The notes under the pieces: generated by a model | Database searches by the model: none | What the model was told of the DNA's origin: nothing | The model's input: the letters and a program-made list of their open reading frames with translations, nothing else | In this document: positions 1 through 12,655 of the stretch, piece by piece | Layout: each line of letters opens with the position of its first letter | Position numbering within the stretch: position 1 is the first letter of the stretch | Translations under genes and position numbers: made by a program | NCBI GenBank assembly: GCA_028023455.1 | Contig: JAQFVV010012669.1 | Coordinates: 124,001 to 188,000, forward strand | Reading direction: 5' to 3' | DNA length: 64,000 bases | DNA from: Epiperipatus broadwayi | Lineage: Eukaryota > Onychophora > Udeonychophora > Euonychophora > Peripatidae

Positions 1-1213
1 TAATGTCTCTCATGGATACAGTCTATTATCCTTCTTTTCATTATACTCTAGGTAAGTCCTTCCTCAATCATTCGAATTTGTCAACAACGTGCTTGGAACA
101 ATGTTGTTTCCATTTTCTGCAGCTGCTTTCCTCCTGGATCCATTCAGACATTTCGTATGGAACGTTTGATGTTTCTCTAGGCATTTTATAGATGAAGGAA
201 TTAAATCATTATGCTTCTATAGTTGGGAGAATAGCATTCGGGTCCTATGGCGATTTTATTTAGCCGGAATACATTGCTTAGTACTTTATAATAGATTTAA
301 TTTTCTTCAGTTCGTTATTTGGTATTTAGCGAATTATATAAAAGAAAAATTTTACTTCGTCATTTATCTATATAAGCTGGTGATGTACTCTTTCCTTTTC
401 TCCTCATTCAAACAATAGTGCAGTCTTTTATTTTTAATTGTCAACTCAAAATCAGTTCACAGTTCAATTCTTTCGTTAAACTGTTAGAAATTATCACCTT
501 TCCTTATTTCAAAAGTTGATTACAATTTCAACTTTTTGCGATGAGAAAATTATACAGCTGGTACAGGATTTTCGAACAAATTGTCCATCTTTCTTTGTAT
601 TCCAAGATTCGATTTTGAAATATTGGTTGTATGTGGTTATCCTATCCTTCAATAAATAACAAAAGACAGAAATGAATGGGTTCGCTTTAAAACCATGCCT
701 AGTTTCCGTTGCCTGGTATATGAGCCTTTCCATTTCCTCTTTCATTGGTGTAATTGTCTATTTGTTGCGTGTGCTAAATGGTTGTAGTTAAAATTAAAAT
801 TATGTAATAAAATTCCACTTTCATTTTCTAACACTTGGTTGCTTAGATATTGGCTTGACATTAGGTCGTCACTATGTCGACTAAGTTGAAGTCATAAATC
901 GTGATGTCTTATACATTGACAAATATTTTATTGTTAGCATATGTATACATATGAAAGATCTTATTGAATGGTCTTTTTTATTTACTTTGAAAAAGATAAA
1001 TTATTCCATTTGTGACATTATTTAATTTAAGATTTAATAAAACAAACTTTTGGTGTGTGTGTATAAAAGTACCTTTGCATTATAAAACAGTTGATAGTGC
1101 GTATTCAATTATCTATTATCTAGTTTATGTTTTAAATGGGTTTGATTTGTTGTTGTGGATAAATAAGGGTTGGTCTAGACGGGATTGTAAGTTACCCTTA
1201 CAGCTATAAAAAA
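1..1213. other. AT-rich non-coding stretch, nothing recognised
   Basis: I see no coding exon, RNA gene or clear repeat here. The short open frames are typical of chance in AT-rich DNA and match no family I know. It lies upstream of the UBE2W-like exon and may be intron or intergenic DNA. Confidence 0.5.
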
Positions 1214-1561
1214 ATTGAAGGACTCAGGAGGATTTGAACCACTCCTCATATATAAATATATCAAATTTCTACTATCTGTTGCCTTTGACAGAATAACTCA
1301 GTTGGTTAGAGTGTTTTGCCTTAAATTCGATATTCAAGAATCTAAAGGTGGGAGCTCAACTTCTATGCAAATACTGTCACTGTGCATATTATGCCAGCAA
1401 CATTGAAGAAGAGTGGAGAATAACACTACTTGAAATGTTATGTAATTACTAATCTGTGTTGTCTATTTGTGTGTTATTACTAACAAGTTGTTTGTATTTG
1501 AAAAGTTAAAATAAAGTTTAAAATTTTCTATACATTCAACATTCACTCATAGATGATGGAA
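1214..1561 (+). repeat. tRNA-derived SINE, family S, copy 1
   Basis: This is a degenerate copy of a roughly 340-bp repeat that recurs at 44,619-44,955 (same strand) and 43,863-44,198 (opposite strand). All copies contain an A-box-like tRNA segment (AACTCAGTTGGTTAGAG here). They share a central stretch with a short stem-loop and a common tail of AATAAAGTTTAAAATTTTCTA followed by a TAGATGATGGA end. The first 30 bases resemble a tRNA T-arm and acceptor read on the other strand. The family definition rests on the three aligned copies. Its relation to named SINEs is unknown. Confidence 0.8.
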
Positions 1562-1940
1562 ATAGTTCAACAAATCACACATCTAATAATATACCATCAT
1601 CACAGACCTTCAGGAAAATCCTATTATTAATTTCATTTATTATGTCTTCATACATTTTAATAAATTTGTTCAAAGTCTTTATAGTTGTAAACTTCTTTTC
1701 ATTCATTACTAACTAATTTTGATTTTTTTTAAAAGTCCATTGAACTATATGTGAGTTTTTTTAGAGGTACTGGCTTGCTTTTATCTGATAAATCTTGTAA
1801 CATTTACTAAGCTCTGAAGCATAATTTCCAAAAGAAACTATCATTTTCAAAATTTAGAATTATTACTTTTTCTTAGCTCTCTAGAGGTTTTAATCAACAA
1901 AAAAACCTAATTAAAAAATTTTGAAGACATGGAATTATCA

Positions 1941-2115
1941 TGGAATTTATGTAATTTTACTATTTCAACTTATATTTTAGACAAACTAAATAATTATTTC
2001 AGATGAGATATGATTTAAAAACTTTTTTCATAACTTGATTGCTTACTTCTTCAGAAGGTGTAATAACTATTCTGAAATATTTTAATGTAAATTTACAATT
2101 AAAGCTTATAATATT
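1941..2115 (+). repeat. Direct repeat, left copy of a ~175-bp pair
   Basis: This segment recurs with few differences at 3,701-3,879, about 1.76 kb downstream in the same orientation. Shared blocks include GTAATTTTACTATTTCA, ACAAACTAAATAATTATTTC and a long common stretch around CTTCAGAAGGTGTAATA. The pair could be two insertions of one short element or the ends of a duplicated segment. No coding content is seen. Confidence 0.8.
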
Positions 2116-2825
2116 GTAACACGAGCAAGAGATATATGTATAAAATGCACATATAGCTCGCATTATATATTTTTCATTTAAAAATAAGTGATTAAAAATG
2201 AAAGTAGAAAAATATATGTTTGTTTTTTTTAAGTAGATTTTAAAAAACAAATTTTGCAAAAGCAAAAGATTGCATGATATTTTTCTTTTAGAATAGAACT
2301 ATTCTTAGCAAGAGGTTGGGAGAGAAATCTAAAAAGAATAAGAAAAAAGTTTTAAATCTTTTTTTTTCTTCTCTCTTTTAAAGAAAACCCTTTGTTTTAC
2401 AAAAAAATAAATAAATAAATATGAAAAGTTAAAATCAGTTTGTAAAAGTGAAAACTTATGAAAAATGTAATTAGTTTATAAGATTTCTGATTGATAATAA
2501 TATTAAAGTTGTGTTAATTAAAACTGTGTAACTATCTATGAGATAGTAGATTAATCTAAGTAAAAGATTAATTTAACTTTGGAATGTAAAAATCAGTTAG
2601 ATTAACAAAATGTAAAAATTAATTAAAAATAAAACTTATTCAAGTTACGATCAATATTGAAAATAATGATAAGAAATTAAAACAGTGAGAGATAACAGTA
2701 TATAAAGTCATCACAATCTATTGTCTTTTTTTTTCCGGTTTTTCTTTATGATCAAATTCATTCCGGTCTTCATTTGTGCATTACATTATTCATTGCTTCA
2801 GATATTCAGAAACTGTAAACGCAAT

Positions 2826-3130
2826 GGTAAGCCAATCAATTACTGCTGCAGTTAACATCCATGCAAAAACCGCAGATCTAGTAAAAATGCATTGCTAGAT
2901 CGTCTTTAAAAGTGTTTGACTGGGCTTCGAACCCAAAATCCTCCGCAAATTAACTGTCCCCGCCTGAACCCTTGCTAGAAACTAATGCCAAAATTGTGAA
3001 ATAGACACTACTGCAAACTCTCTCTCTCTCTCTCCCATTGTCAAGACAAGAATGAAAAACAAGCCCTGAAACCGTTGGTGGAGACCAAAAAAAGCCAACC
3101 GGTTGGGACAGATAATCATGAAAACCTAGG
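2826..3130 (-). repeat. Probable tRNA-derived SINE remnant
   Basis: This patch is GC-richer than its surroundings. Read on the minus strand, it contains GGGTTCGAAGCCC near 2,930, a good match to a tRNA T-arm and pol III B box. It includes a (TC)n tract near 3,020-3,035. Its right end (AGCCAACCGGTTGGG) resembles sequence at 25,055-25,075, suggesting a dispersed family. No tRNA cloverleaf is complete, so it is not called as a tRNA gene. Confidence 0.5.
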
Positions 3131-3397
3131 TAAAGACATTTTGATACTTGTCTATAGCAGTTTATAGTTATTTTAAATGAACTTTAGTTCAAGAAGAACT
3201 ATTATAAAATTTAGTTGAAACTAATCATTAATCATATGTTTGTAAATATTATATTGTGTTATTTTATATTATATTAGAGATATGTGTGTGTGTGAATAAA
3301 TATTAATGTTTGCTTAAATATTATTTGGTCTATTCTCTTTCTCTTATCATTGTGTCACTATTAATTTAAGAGTATAATTATTTTTATGTGTTAAGTT

Positions 3398-3690
3398 AAA
3401 TGTGCTGGACCCTGGTTGAGAGTATGAGCTAGTCATGGGGTATGTCAAGTGCTGGATTATGTGCCTGTCATCTCAAGCTTTCTGACTATATAACATATGG
3501 TTGGCTGGCACCTGAGGTTGATCCTCAACCAAATAAAATGCTTTGGATGGCAGGAATTTGAATCCAGAAGTCAGGAAGAGCTATAGCCTGGAAATGTGAT
3601 CGTAGGCTATGCTTTGTATAGCCTTAATCTGGTTATAGGTACTATTGATGATTCATCTATCATGGTATTCTACTTCTCTGCTTTAAGGGC
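3398..3690 (+). repeat. Dispersed repeat family R, copy 1
   Basis: A diverged copy lies at 28,165-28,390. Shared blocks are GGTTGGCTGGC, AATAAAATGCTTTGGATGGCA, CTATAGCCTGGAAATGTG, GGTTATAGGT and a final TTCTCTGCTTT/GGCCGGT region. A B-box-like GAATTTGAATCC is present in this copy. A tiny fragment with AATAAAATGCTTTGGA is also seen near 4,585. It is most likely a SINE-like element of unknown class. Confidence 0.75.
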
Positions 3691-3700
3691 CGGTCCATCT

Positions 3701-3879
3701 TGGAATCTGTGTAATTTTACTATTTCAGCATATGTGGAATTAGACAAACTAAATAATTATTTCAGATGAGATATAAGATTTAAAAACTTTTTTCTTAACT
3801 TGATTGCTTATTTCTTCAGAAGGTGTAATATCTATTCTGAAATATTTTAATGTAAATATACAATTAAAGCTTATAATAT
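3701..3879 (+). repeat. Direct repeat, right copy of a ~175-bp pair
   Basis: This is the partner of 1,941-2,115. It follows directly on the end of repeat R copy 1. The last shared bases are AAAGCTTATAATAT, after which this copy runs into a TA microsatellite. Confidence 0.8.
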
Positions 3880-3984
3880 ATATATATTTCCTTTTAGCTT
3901 TATGTATGTGTGTGTGAACGTGAATGATAAAATTGGTATATATGTATTTATAAATAATACTTCCATTTCGTAAATTATGCAACT

Positions 3985-4195
3985 ACATAGAGACACATAT
4001 ATAATGATAAATATACTGGATATATATATATAATAAAAAATAAATAATTGAACAGACGTTTCTTATACTGCATTCCATGATCTTTTATGGGAGTAATCTA
4101 GAATTACAATATCCAAAAGAGTGTATTTTAAATAAACCTGTATATATTAGGCAAATTGATTTTGCAACAATAACTATTTCATTAATTTTTAAAAA
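3985..4195 (+). repeat. Dispersed repeat family Q, copy 1
   Basis: It shares an ordered set of blocks with 6,925-7,190 and, inverted, with 9,455-9,600: TAAATAATTGAAC, TTTCTTACTGCATTTCAT-like, TAACTAGAAT-like, ATATTTTAAAT, then GCAAACTGATTTTGAAA-like. The open frame running through it (to 4,334) is judged non-coding because half of it is this repeat. Confidence 0.65.
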
Positions 4196-4335
4196 CTCAA
4201 ATCATATTGTAACAGTCATGTTTGACATTCACGCAACAAAATCCAGAGTTTTGGCCAATTATTCCAAGGCTGATCTAGATGAGGAGTTGAGACCTCGAAT
4301 CAGATCATGCACAGTTCCTTCACCAACACTATGAG

Positions 4336-6924
4336 ACCACACTCAAAATTCCTTAATTCATGTTCTGGCATTAGCAAAGGGTGGAACACATGAAACTCAA
4401 AGAAATATGATGGAACTAATACTAATTTATCTAATCTCTACAATTATGGCTGTTAGATAGTGCCCATATATAACTTAACTAACATTTAAATTTGGAAAGA
4501 TTCAATATGGATTGAAATGAATAAGACAACAGACCTCAATAAATTTAATATCATTTAATCATAGCAGAATAAGAATAATGACGACAATAAAATGCTTTGG
4601 ATACTCCACTCGCAGGTGGTATTGATGAGTAGGTAAATTACAAGTTCTCAACTCTGTCTGCACTTAATCATTTAATTTTAATGTTATTACAAATTAATAA
4701 TTTTATCTACATCTATAATCATGCCTTAATTATGCTCTGCCATCCCTACCAGGTTTGCTAAGAGTTAAATCTTACAAGAATGATAACATTATATAAACAT
4801 TTATTAATATTACATAATGAGCAATAAGTGTGCTCCCTATGCAGATCGTTTATATAAACCAGATTTGGAGTTTAGATCAATGCTGAACTGAATAATATAA
4901 AAGAAGACGAACTGGCGCTTTGCAGCGTAGCTTCCAAAACAATGGCGCTACATAAGCTAAATAAGAGTTTTGGCTCGAATGTGCAATTACTCATGGGATT
5001 CAGTACCAAGGACTCGGTTCCTGGGGACTGTATGACCTGCTATCATAAAATATAAGAACATTTAGTTCAGTTGATCAGAGCAGCTTAATATACTGTTCTG
5101 GACCCTCATGTTCCAATTCTAAAAGATAGCTGTCCGAACTAAGAATAATGGGGTGGCTCTTAAAACCAAAGACCATTTTAATAATTGGTATAGCAAGGCG
5201 TAATGTACCAATGTGTTTCATAAAGACACATCCGTAACGCTATCCAAATATTAAAATTAATAAAGAACTAAACCTTTAGTTTCGATCTGCAAAACTACTA
5301 TATGCATGTTCGTAAATTAGTACACTTAAAACATGTTAAAAAGGGTTAATTAAAATGATATAGTTTACTATATAGTAAGTAAAGCATATTTGGAACTTAA
5401 CTAGTTACTTATAATATGCTTCAAAATCATTCTTGCTATTACTTAACTAATATATAATTATTTAACATGCAAACCTGAATTACAATAAGCTAAAACATAG
5501 TAGCTTAACTAACATACTTATAAAAATAGATTTTCAGATCGGAGATTTATGTGTGAGCTAAAAAACTATATGAGAGCATCTAATTGTCTCTCTACTGTTA
5601 TAATATTAGCAGTCTCCACTCTGAAGGCATAGCATAAATTAATGAACACATTGCAATAAAATATAAGCATATGCGTAGATGAGAATAGATAGAATAATAA
5701 CTGTATCCATTTATTATCTTTACAAAAGTTTAATTTAGAGATTTACTTGAACTTTAGATTAGGCAAGATTTTACAAGTTAGCTTTATTAACTTAAAGTTA
5801 TTTTTAAAGTTTATACAATTAGAAATAAATTTATTTAACAGAGTTTAACTATTAAGAGTAATTTAAGTTTAGAGTTTGTGCACATTTATTATATAATATA
5901 ACTAGCTTTAAGAATCATTTAAGATTGATTTAGAATTTAGTTTAAAAGTTCTGCAGAGAGTTTGTTACTGTTCTTCTGACTGTGAAGGCTTGCATGGCAT
6001 GGCATGAACATTCAGTCATGGGCTGGTTCATCTGCTATCCTTTCCACTAGGCTGGTGTTCTTAGTCTCCTTCCATTTCCATAGACTTGTCCATTGCGAGG
6101 AAGATGGCAAGTGGATGCCTTCTAGCGTCTGACATCCATTGTAAATCTTTGCATAGTGCCTGGCCACAATTGATTTTAAAAAATGACGAGAGTGTGTTCT
6201 TTCACTTAAAACTGGGATAATTATATTAACTCTTTTTCACCCCCCTCACAAGCCATTAAGTTATTTACAACTTTTAATTTTAAATTTTAAGTTTTAATAG
6301 CTCTAATAAATTTTAGCAAAGACAAAAGATCCAGCTGAAGCTATTGACAAGTAGAGTAGTGCCAGTTCAGTGATTTTTTTTTGTTTTTTTAACTTTATTT
6401 TTAAATCATCTTTGAAATTTCTTCTCAGTTTACAATTTAACGAGAGGTATTTCTAAGAAACCTATAACCTTTGATTCTCTTTTTTTTAAAAGAGTTTTAA
6501 GTTGTCAACATTCTACTATATGTATAAGACAGTCACTCCTGGACTTAGGATTTATAAGCAAATACAAACAAGTTTATAAACTAAATCTATAATAACTTAA
6601 AAGAAATAATTTAGAAAAGTTATAATGTTCACAATATTTCTCACATTATAGTTTTCTTCGCATATATACATAGGTGCGCTTCTACACATACAATGATGTT
6701 TACACAACTTACTTTAATTTATTACATTATAATTATATACATACAGATTTAATTAATTAATTAATGCATGCACACATATAGCATTATAGCTGCCTTTATA
6801 ATAATTTATGATCAATTTCAATTAATATACGTGAACTGGGATGGGTTTGAACTAGAAAAGAATACTACTATAGAATATAGTAGGTGGAATTGAATGATGA
6901 ACAAATCGTACTGTTACAATAAAG
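4336..6924. other. Non-coding AT-rich DNA with two GC-richer patches
   Basis: I recognise no exon. Patches at about 4,890-5,060 (GGCGCTTTGCAGCG and similar) and 5,950-6,180 are visibly richer in G+C than their flanks and may be old transposon remnants, but I cannot assign them to a family. The rest is AT-rich with scattered TA and short tandem runs. Confidence 0.4.
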
Positions 6925-7190
6925 ACAAATTTCATATATGTAATGATAAATAATATTTTACTAAAAATATCTAATAATAAAATAATACCTAATTTCCAAA
7001 TACTGTTAATAAATAATTGAACTGTTCTGTAGTCTTTTTAATAACTTTTAGTAAGAAAACAGGTGTTTCTTACTGCATTTCATAATTTTTTATATAGAGT
7101 TAACTAGAATCAGATAAATATATTTTAAATGAATCTAAACATTTAATGCAAACTGAATTTGAAACGACTGATATTTAAGTTTATAAAGGA
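6925..7190 (+). repeat. Dispersed repeat family Q, copy 2
   Basis: It begins GACAAATTTCATATATGTAATG, continues through CTAATTTCCAAATACTGTTAATAAATAATTGAA, and ends with AATTTGAAACGACTGATATTTAAGTTT. A partial copy (GACAAATATCAAATATGTAATG through AATAAACAATTGAA) follows about 290 bp later at 7,215-7,330, making a local tandem pair. Confidence 0.7.
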
Positions 7191-7214
7191 AAACTAATTC
7201 ATTCATTTTTCAAA

Positions 7215-7330
7215 TAGACAAATATCAAATATGTAATGAAAAATAATACTTATACTGAATATATGTAATAATCAAATGATAATTTCCAAGTGCTATTAAT
7301 AAACAATTGAATGTTTGTCTGTTTGATTGT
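7215..7330 (+). repeat. Dispersed repeat family Q, partial copy 3
   Basis: It repeats the first ~105 bp of the 6,925 copy in the same orientation, with diverged bases, then departs after a TTGAATGTTTGTCTG stretch. Confidence 0.65.
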
Positions 7331-9454
7331 AGAGTTTTAAAAAATGAGGGAAATAGCTCTACTCTATAAAACTTAAATATCAGTTGTTTCTAAATTAATT
7401 TTCACTATTATATTGTGAGAGTACCACATGAGCCTCACCTAAAACAATTTGATTCTTTATGAATTTATCTGTGCCTATATCAAATTAACAGATATAAATA
7501 ACCTACACCTATCTTAAGCTTTTCATATATCAGCTATGTACATAAACTAATTAAATATTAAAAGAATAATTCTAAAAATGAATTATTCTTAATTTATTTA
7601 TATGCATACTAAATAAATATTTCTAACTAATAGTATTTTTTTACTAACCAAAATTGACACTGACAAAGCCTTAAGTCAACATTGCATTTTATCAGTTGGA
7701 ACAAAGAAAATAAACGTTTGGAGTTCATTACAAATTGTATATTTAAACAATAGAGAGCATGAGCATGATTATGTGATATGCTTTCGGCAATTAATCCAAG
7801 TATAAAAACGAACTAATATTGTTATAATATAATCTTCTATTCAGTTATCGAAGCAATAACTATGTCGGTAAATTTAAATGTGTTCGAATTTAGAACACAT
7901 TTAAGAAAAAAAGAAGATTCACTATTTTAAAACTTTCTTCAAGTAATTAATTTACTTACTTTTAATATTATAAAGAACTAAAAAAATAATCATTTAAATT
8001 GATAAGGTTATAAGAGAAATCAATGTCTTCGAAATGAGTTTTCAAAATATTATGTTTAAGAAGACAAAAATTTACAAAGATGTTCTCTGGCTAGACAATT
8101 TATGCCAAGGATTTCTGCTGTTGTTTTAAACCTGAACATGTAAATTTATTCCTACTTAATGCCTAAAATATAATCGTCATAATTCCCAATAAAAAAGCTG
8201 CCTTAATAATGGAGTATTTTATTGAAGAAGATGTTAAATATTTTACTATGCAAATATTTCAAAGAATGAATATTTGGATTGCCTCTTCAAAGGATGATCA
8301 ATGAACTTTATCTTTCAACATTCATTGTCATTTTATTTCGTTTAAAGAGGAATATAAAACCATTATTCTTTCTCGTCTTGGAATACTTCATTGTGTACTT
8401 TAATAACTCTTAAACTTTATTTCCTTTGTGAATAAATTGTATTTACGCGGAAAAATTACTTTGTTTATCAAATTGATCTTAACAGGATAAATGGAGAACT
8501 GATAAGATGAACATTTTATTTTTATTTATTTAATAAAATCTAGATGTTGATATTTTGATATATGCTCTGATGAAAGCGATGGTTGACTAAGGTAAAAGTT
8601 TTTAAATTATTTCAATTTGGAAGTAAGTTTTATTATATTCCAAATTGAACCTTACCTGACAATTATCATAATTTCTTTTTAATCAATAACATAATTAATA
8701 TAAGAATACATTCTATTGTTATTCTAGTGTGAATGGTTGTTATCTGGTACAAACATAGAACACACACTGAATCCTTTTAATGACACAATACGTAGATTTA
8801 TAATGTATGGTGGTATTATTTATTGTACACATGATTTTAAATTATATATATGTAAATAATTACATTATGGGTTTTTTTTTTTTGGATGTTAAATAGTTTA
8901 TTATTGTATCATATATAAGCACAGATTATAATTCTAAATTTTAATATTTTTAATTATTTACGTGATAACATTTTTGTTTTTATTACTGATTAAAATGTGT
9001 TAAACTTGATTTTAAAATTAAACAGGTCTCGTTTGTTTATTTTATTTAGTCATTTTATAAAACCAATAATTATAAATATACATACTCACGCATATATATG
9101 TTGAATCAACTTAGTGATTTAATATTTATAAAAAAGTTATATATAGCTTATACTAAATTTACCATTACTATGGGATATTTGTGGAAATGCCTGAAGAGAG
9201 TCAATTGCGATTTCTACTCTGAGCTTGAATTCCGAGAGTAACGAGGTTATTAATGGAGGAGTGGATTAGATTATATTTTAAATCACATCATCTTTGGCAT
9301 TCTATAAGAAGACTCAAAGTCCGAATATAGTTAGATGTGACTTCCTCGAGTCCTGAAAAGGATCGTCCCGTTATAATATATATATTTAGTATAAGTCTTA
9401 TTTATCATTACCTATATTTGATTAGTGTTTGTAAAATTAATGAAAGAATTGTTT
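7331..9454. other. AT-rich non-coding stretch
   Basis: I see no exon or recognised element. A somewhat GC-richer patch with several CpGs lies at about 9,190-9,370 and is unclassified. Confidence 0.4.
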
Positions 9455-9600
9455 TACTCACCAAATTTAAATATCAGTCATTTCAAAATCAGTTTGCATT
9501 AAATATTTATTTTGATTTAAATTAGTCTCCTTTAGTTGTTGCAGTTCTAGTTAACACTCTAAAAAAAATCATGGAATGCAGTAAAAAATGACCATTTTCT
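9455..9600 (-). repeat. Dispersed repeat family Q, inverted copy 4
   Basis: Its reverse complement carries the family-Q order: TTACTGCATTCCATGATTTT, GTTAACTAGAACT, ATTTAATGCAAACTGATTTT, then TGACTGATATTTAAATTT. It lies about 200 bp before the UBE2W-like exon. Confidence 0.7.
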
Positions 9601-9811
9601 TTTTGTAAGATATTATTGAACATGGCAGTTAGAGAGCAACTAAATTATTTATTAATAATACAAACACACACACACATGTATATAATAATCGGTGATTAGC
9701 AATTTTTTAAAATCATTTTGTTATAAAATATTTTGTTTTGAAATTGATTTATTATTAAAGTCTGTATTGTAGATAATTTTAATAATTGCTAAAAAAGCTT
9801 TTACTTTTTAG

Positions 9812-9967
9812 GTAATGTTTGTTGGTACTAACATCCCAGTTCATCCTCATGTCTACAGTAATGGTCATATTTGTTTGTCAATTTTAACAGAAGACTGGTC
9901 TCCTGCTCTGTCAGTTCAAGCAGTCTGTCTTAGTATTGTCAGCATGCTGAGTAGTTGCAAGGAAAAG
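9812..9967 (+). CDS. UBE2W: UBE2W-like E2 ubiquitin-conjugating enzyme, catalytic-core exon
   Basis: This 156-bp exon (52 codons, phase 0 at both ends) starts after a pyrimidine-rich TTTTAG acceptor and ends AAG before a GTTATT donor. It encodes [20 protein letters not shown] (first 20 residues), then [16 protein letters not shown] and ends SCKEK. The active-site Cys is codon 21 (9,872-9,874) in NGHICLSIL. Codons 11-13 (9,842-9,850) read HPH, the variant of the usual E2 HPN motif that marks UBE2W. In known animals UBE2W loads ubiquitin on this Cys and transfers it to substrate N-terminal amino groups, with RING partners such as CHIP, in cytosol and nucleus. The open frame continues to 10,159, but that part is intron read-through. 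The preceding exon (YEGExFQLLFKF region) was not found. Family assignment is near certain, and the gene looks intact here. Confidence 0.95.
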
Positions 9968-10235
9968 GTTATTATTTTTATTATCATTATCATTAGAAAT
10001 AATAGTAGCAGGAATTCAAACAATGATAACAAAATATTGTTTTTGCTCATCATATATGTATATATATTATTAGTAGTAAACTTCCAAAAGATGTGTTTAA
10101 CATATCATTTATATCTCAAATTCTTTTTTGCTTTGCTCACATTACTATTTCATCTGTAAAGTAATTTTTTAATGTTATTATTTTTTTACTTTTCTTTTTC
10201 TCACACTTATTTCTCCATTATATTTTTAATCATCA

Positions 10236-10592
10236 TCACCAACCATTATCAATCCACTGCAGGATTAGATTCTCTCCAAATTCAATCCATCTTCTCCGAT
10301 CTCGAACCTCTTTTCTCCACATCACCCCTACACACTTTTTTATTTCTTCCATCCATTTCACATGTGGTCTCTTTCTGGGCCTTTTATAATCTCTTGGAAT
10401 CCAGTTTAAGATTTCAATTGTCAATCTATTATCATCTCTTCTAGCAATATGTCTAACCCCACTCCATTTTAGTCTTTTAATTCTTTCAACATTGCTAGTA
10501 ACACCTGTTTGTCCTCTTATCCATAGTTTGTGTTTTCGGTCTCTTCTTGTACTCCTAACATGCATCTTTCCATACTTCTTTGAATGGTCCAA
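10236..10592 (-). pseudogene. RTE LINE C-terminal domain fragment
   Basis: This open piece of 118 codons encodes the conserved end of RTE polyproteins. Visible are RIKRLKWSGVRHIARRDDNR, then an ILNWIPRDYKRPRKRPHVKW-type basic stretch with regularly spaced Trp residues, and the terminal WIEFGENLILQWIDNGW. The stop is followed within a few bases by the GAT-repeat tail. It is part of copy E and not a host gene. Confidence 0.88.
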
Positions 10593-11319
10593 AGTCTCTC
10601 TATTGCTCTTCTATTAAGTGTTCCAGTCTCAGATCCATAAGTAAGAACTGGTAAAACACATTTATTAAAAACCTTTCTTTTCAAACATATAGGCATATAT
10701 CCTTTTAATGTTCAATTATTTCTACCAAAAGCACATCAACTAAGTTTATTTATATGATTAATTTAATCAATTATGTTTCCATCTGTAGTAATAATCTTAT
10801 TAAGATATTTGTAGTTGCTAAATTCTTCTAACTCATCACATTCAGTCTTTATTTTCATCTTTTGTGAAAATCCATTGAACATTACTTTAATCTTTTTAAT
10901 ATTTACCTTTAGTACTACTTTCTTACTTTCATGTCATAACTCTTGCAACATTTTCTGAAGCTCTGAAGCATTATTTGCAAAAACAACTATATCATCTGCA
11001 AAATCTAAATGAATTAAATAATATCCAATTTTATTCCTTTAGCTTCCCATTTTAATCCACAAAATACTTCTTGCAGCACTGCTGTAAAAAGTTTTGGAGA
11101 TATGGAGTCACCCTTTCTTATACCTTCTCAATGTTAACCTTTCTAGTATTATTATGTAATCTAATTGTTGCTTTTGCATTTTTATAAATATTCTTCAGAA
11201 TATGACAATATCCTGAGTCTATACCTTGATGATCCAATGCTGTAATCACTCAAGAAATGCTTATACAATCAAATGCCTTTTCATAATCTACAAATCCAAA
11301 GCATAATGGCAACTCATAT

Positions 11320-11969
11320 TCATTGATCCTTCCTATAGCTTCTCTCAATACTTTGGATATGATCCATTGTACTAAAACCACTTTTAAATTCAGCTTGTTC
11401 TTTTGGTTGGTTGAAATCCAAAGTTCTCTGTAGACAAGTTGTAATTATTGTCATAATTATTTTGTATAAAACTGATAAAAAACTGATAGGTCTGTAATTT
11501 CTTCCAATCATCTGGAACATTTTTATCATTTAGACATTTGGTATATAACCTTTCCAAAAGTTTTTCTATTTCTTCACCTGCTTCTTTTAATATATCGATT
11601 ATAATTCCATCATTACCTGGAACTTTTCCTTTCTTCATAAATTTAATTTGAATGTGTCATTTCTTCATTTAAAATCCTGGGTAATTTAGAAGATATAATA
11701 GATGTAGGTGATACTTGTTCTTTAGTACTATATACTTCTTGATAGAACACTTCTACCCATTTCATGATGTCATCTCTCTTTTTAGTAGTAGTTCCATCTT
11801 TTTTTCTTATAGTAGATATAAGTTTCCTACCAATATCAAAATGTTGTTTTACACTCTTGAGACTTTTATTCTCTTCTACAGCTTTATTATTATCGACTCT
11901 TTTTCGCACCATTTTACAAAATTCGAGATATTCAATTCTTTTTAATGCATCATTTTTATATATTTTCAT
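11320..11969 (-). pseudogene. RTE LINE linker and first RT blocks, broken
   Basis: Three overlapping frames cover this stretch. The first (11,643-11,969) carries KNDALKRIEYLEFCKMVRK and RKLISTIRKKDGT, the linker after the endonuclease. The second (11,390-11,638) has KKGKVPGNDGIIIDILKEAG, the usual start of LINE RT. The third (11,320-11,529) has NYRPISFLSVLYKI and the EQAEFKSGFSTMDHI block, with EQAGFR-like sequence expected in intact relatives. The frame changes are degenerative. The FADD catalytic region lies further along (near 11,000) and is not open. Confidence 0.85.
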
Positions 11970-12655
11970 ATTTCTTCTTTTTTTTAAGAATAGTCTTATC
12001 TCAGTAGAAATTTACTGGTCAATTGCTGCTTTTTTGTATCAGCTCTCTTTGTTGAGTTTTTACAAGTTTATTATGCTCAATATCTGTTAATATTTGAAAA
12101 TGATTTACAAGTTTTCATTTACAATCACTGAAATGTTTCTGAAGATTAGGAATATCAATTATGAATACTGTTTTTCTTCGTAAATTTTTGTCTCTAGTTT
12201 TACATTAACACATATTTACATTTATTAATTGATGATCACTTCCTGTGTTAAATTTATTAAGGCCATTACAATATTGAAATATATATTTCTTTTAGTCAAA
12301 ATATAATCCAATTCTTTCTGTACCTTCATTTGGATGCTTCCATGTCCATTGCAAACTCCATAAGTCTTATGTCCTCTCTCTCATTTCTGTTACCATAACT
12401 AAATTTATTTATAGCACTTTCATTTGTTTACCAATTCTAGCATTAAAGTCTCCCATAACAATTTTAAAATGTTGTTTATTTTGATCAAAAGCCTTTTTAC
12501 ATCCATATAAAAATCTTCTACTTCATCACTATGAGAACTTGTTCGGGCATAAACCTAAATTATCTGTATTTGATATCTGCTGTTAAGTTGAATAACTAAT
12601 CTTGCCACTCTGTCTGATACAATGTTATTCTTCCATTTTTTATTTATAATGAACC

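Noticed and set aside
4077-4334. 85-codon open frame as a small gene
   Set aside because: Its first half lies in dispersed repeat Q and the rest matches nothing recognised.
9968-10159. Open frame continuing past the UBE2W-like exon
   Set aside because: The translation becomes low-complexity after KEK, a donor lies at 9,968, and the family continuation is found at 30,707. It is intron read-through.
10172-12090. Plus-strand frames at 10,172-10,444, 11,715-11,945 and 11,764-12,090
   Set aside because: They are antisense to RTE copy E and have no features of their own.
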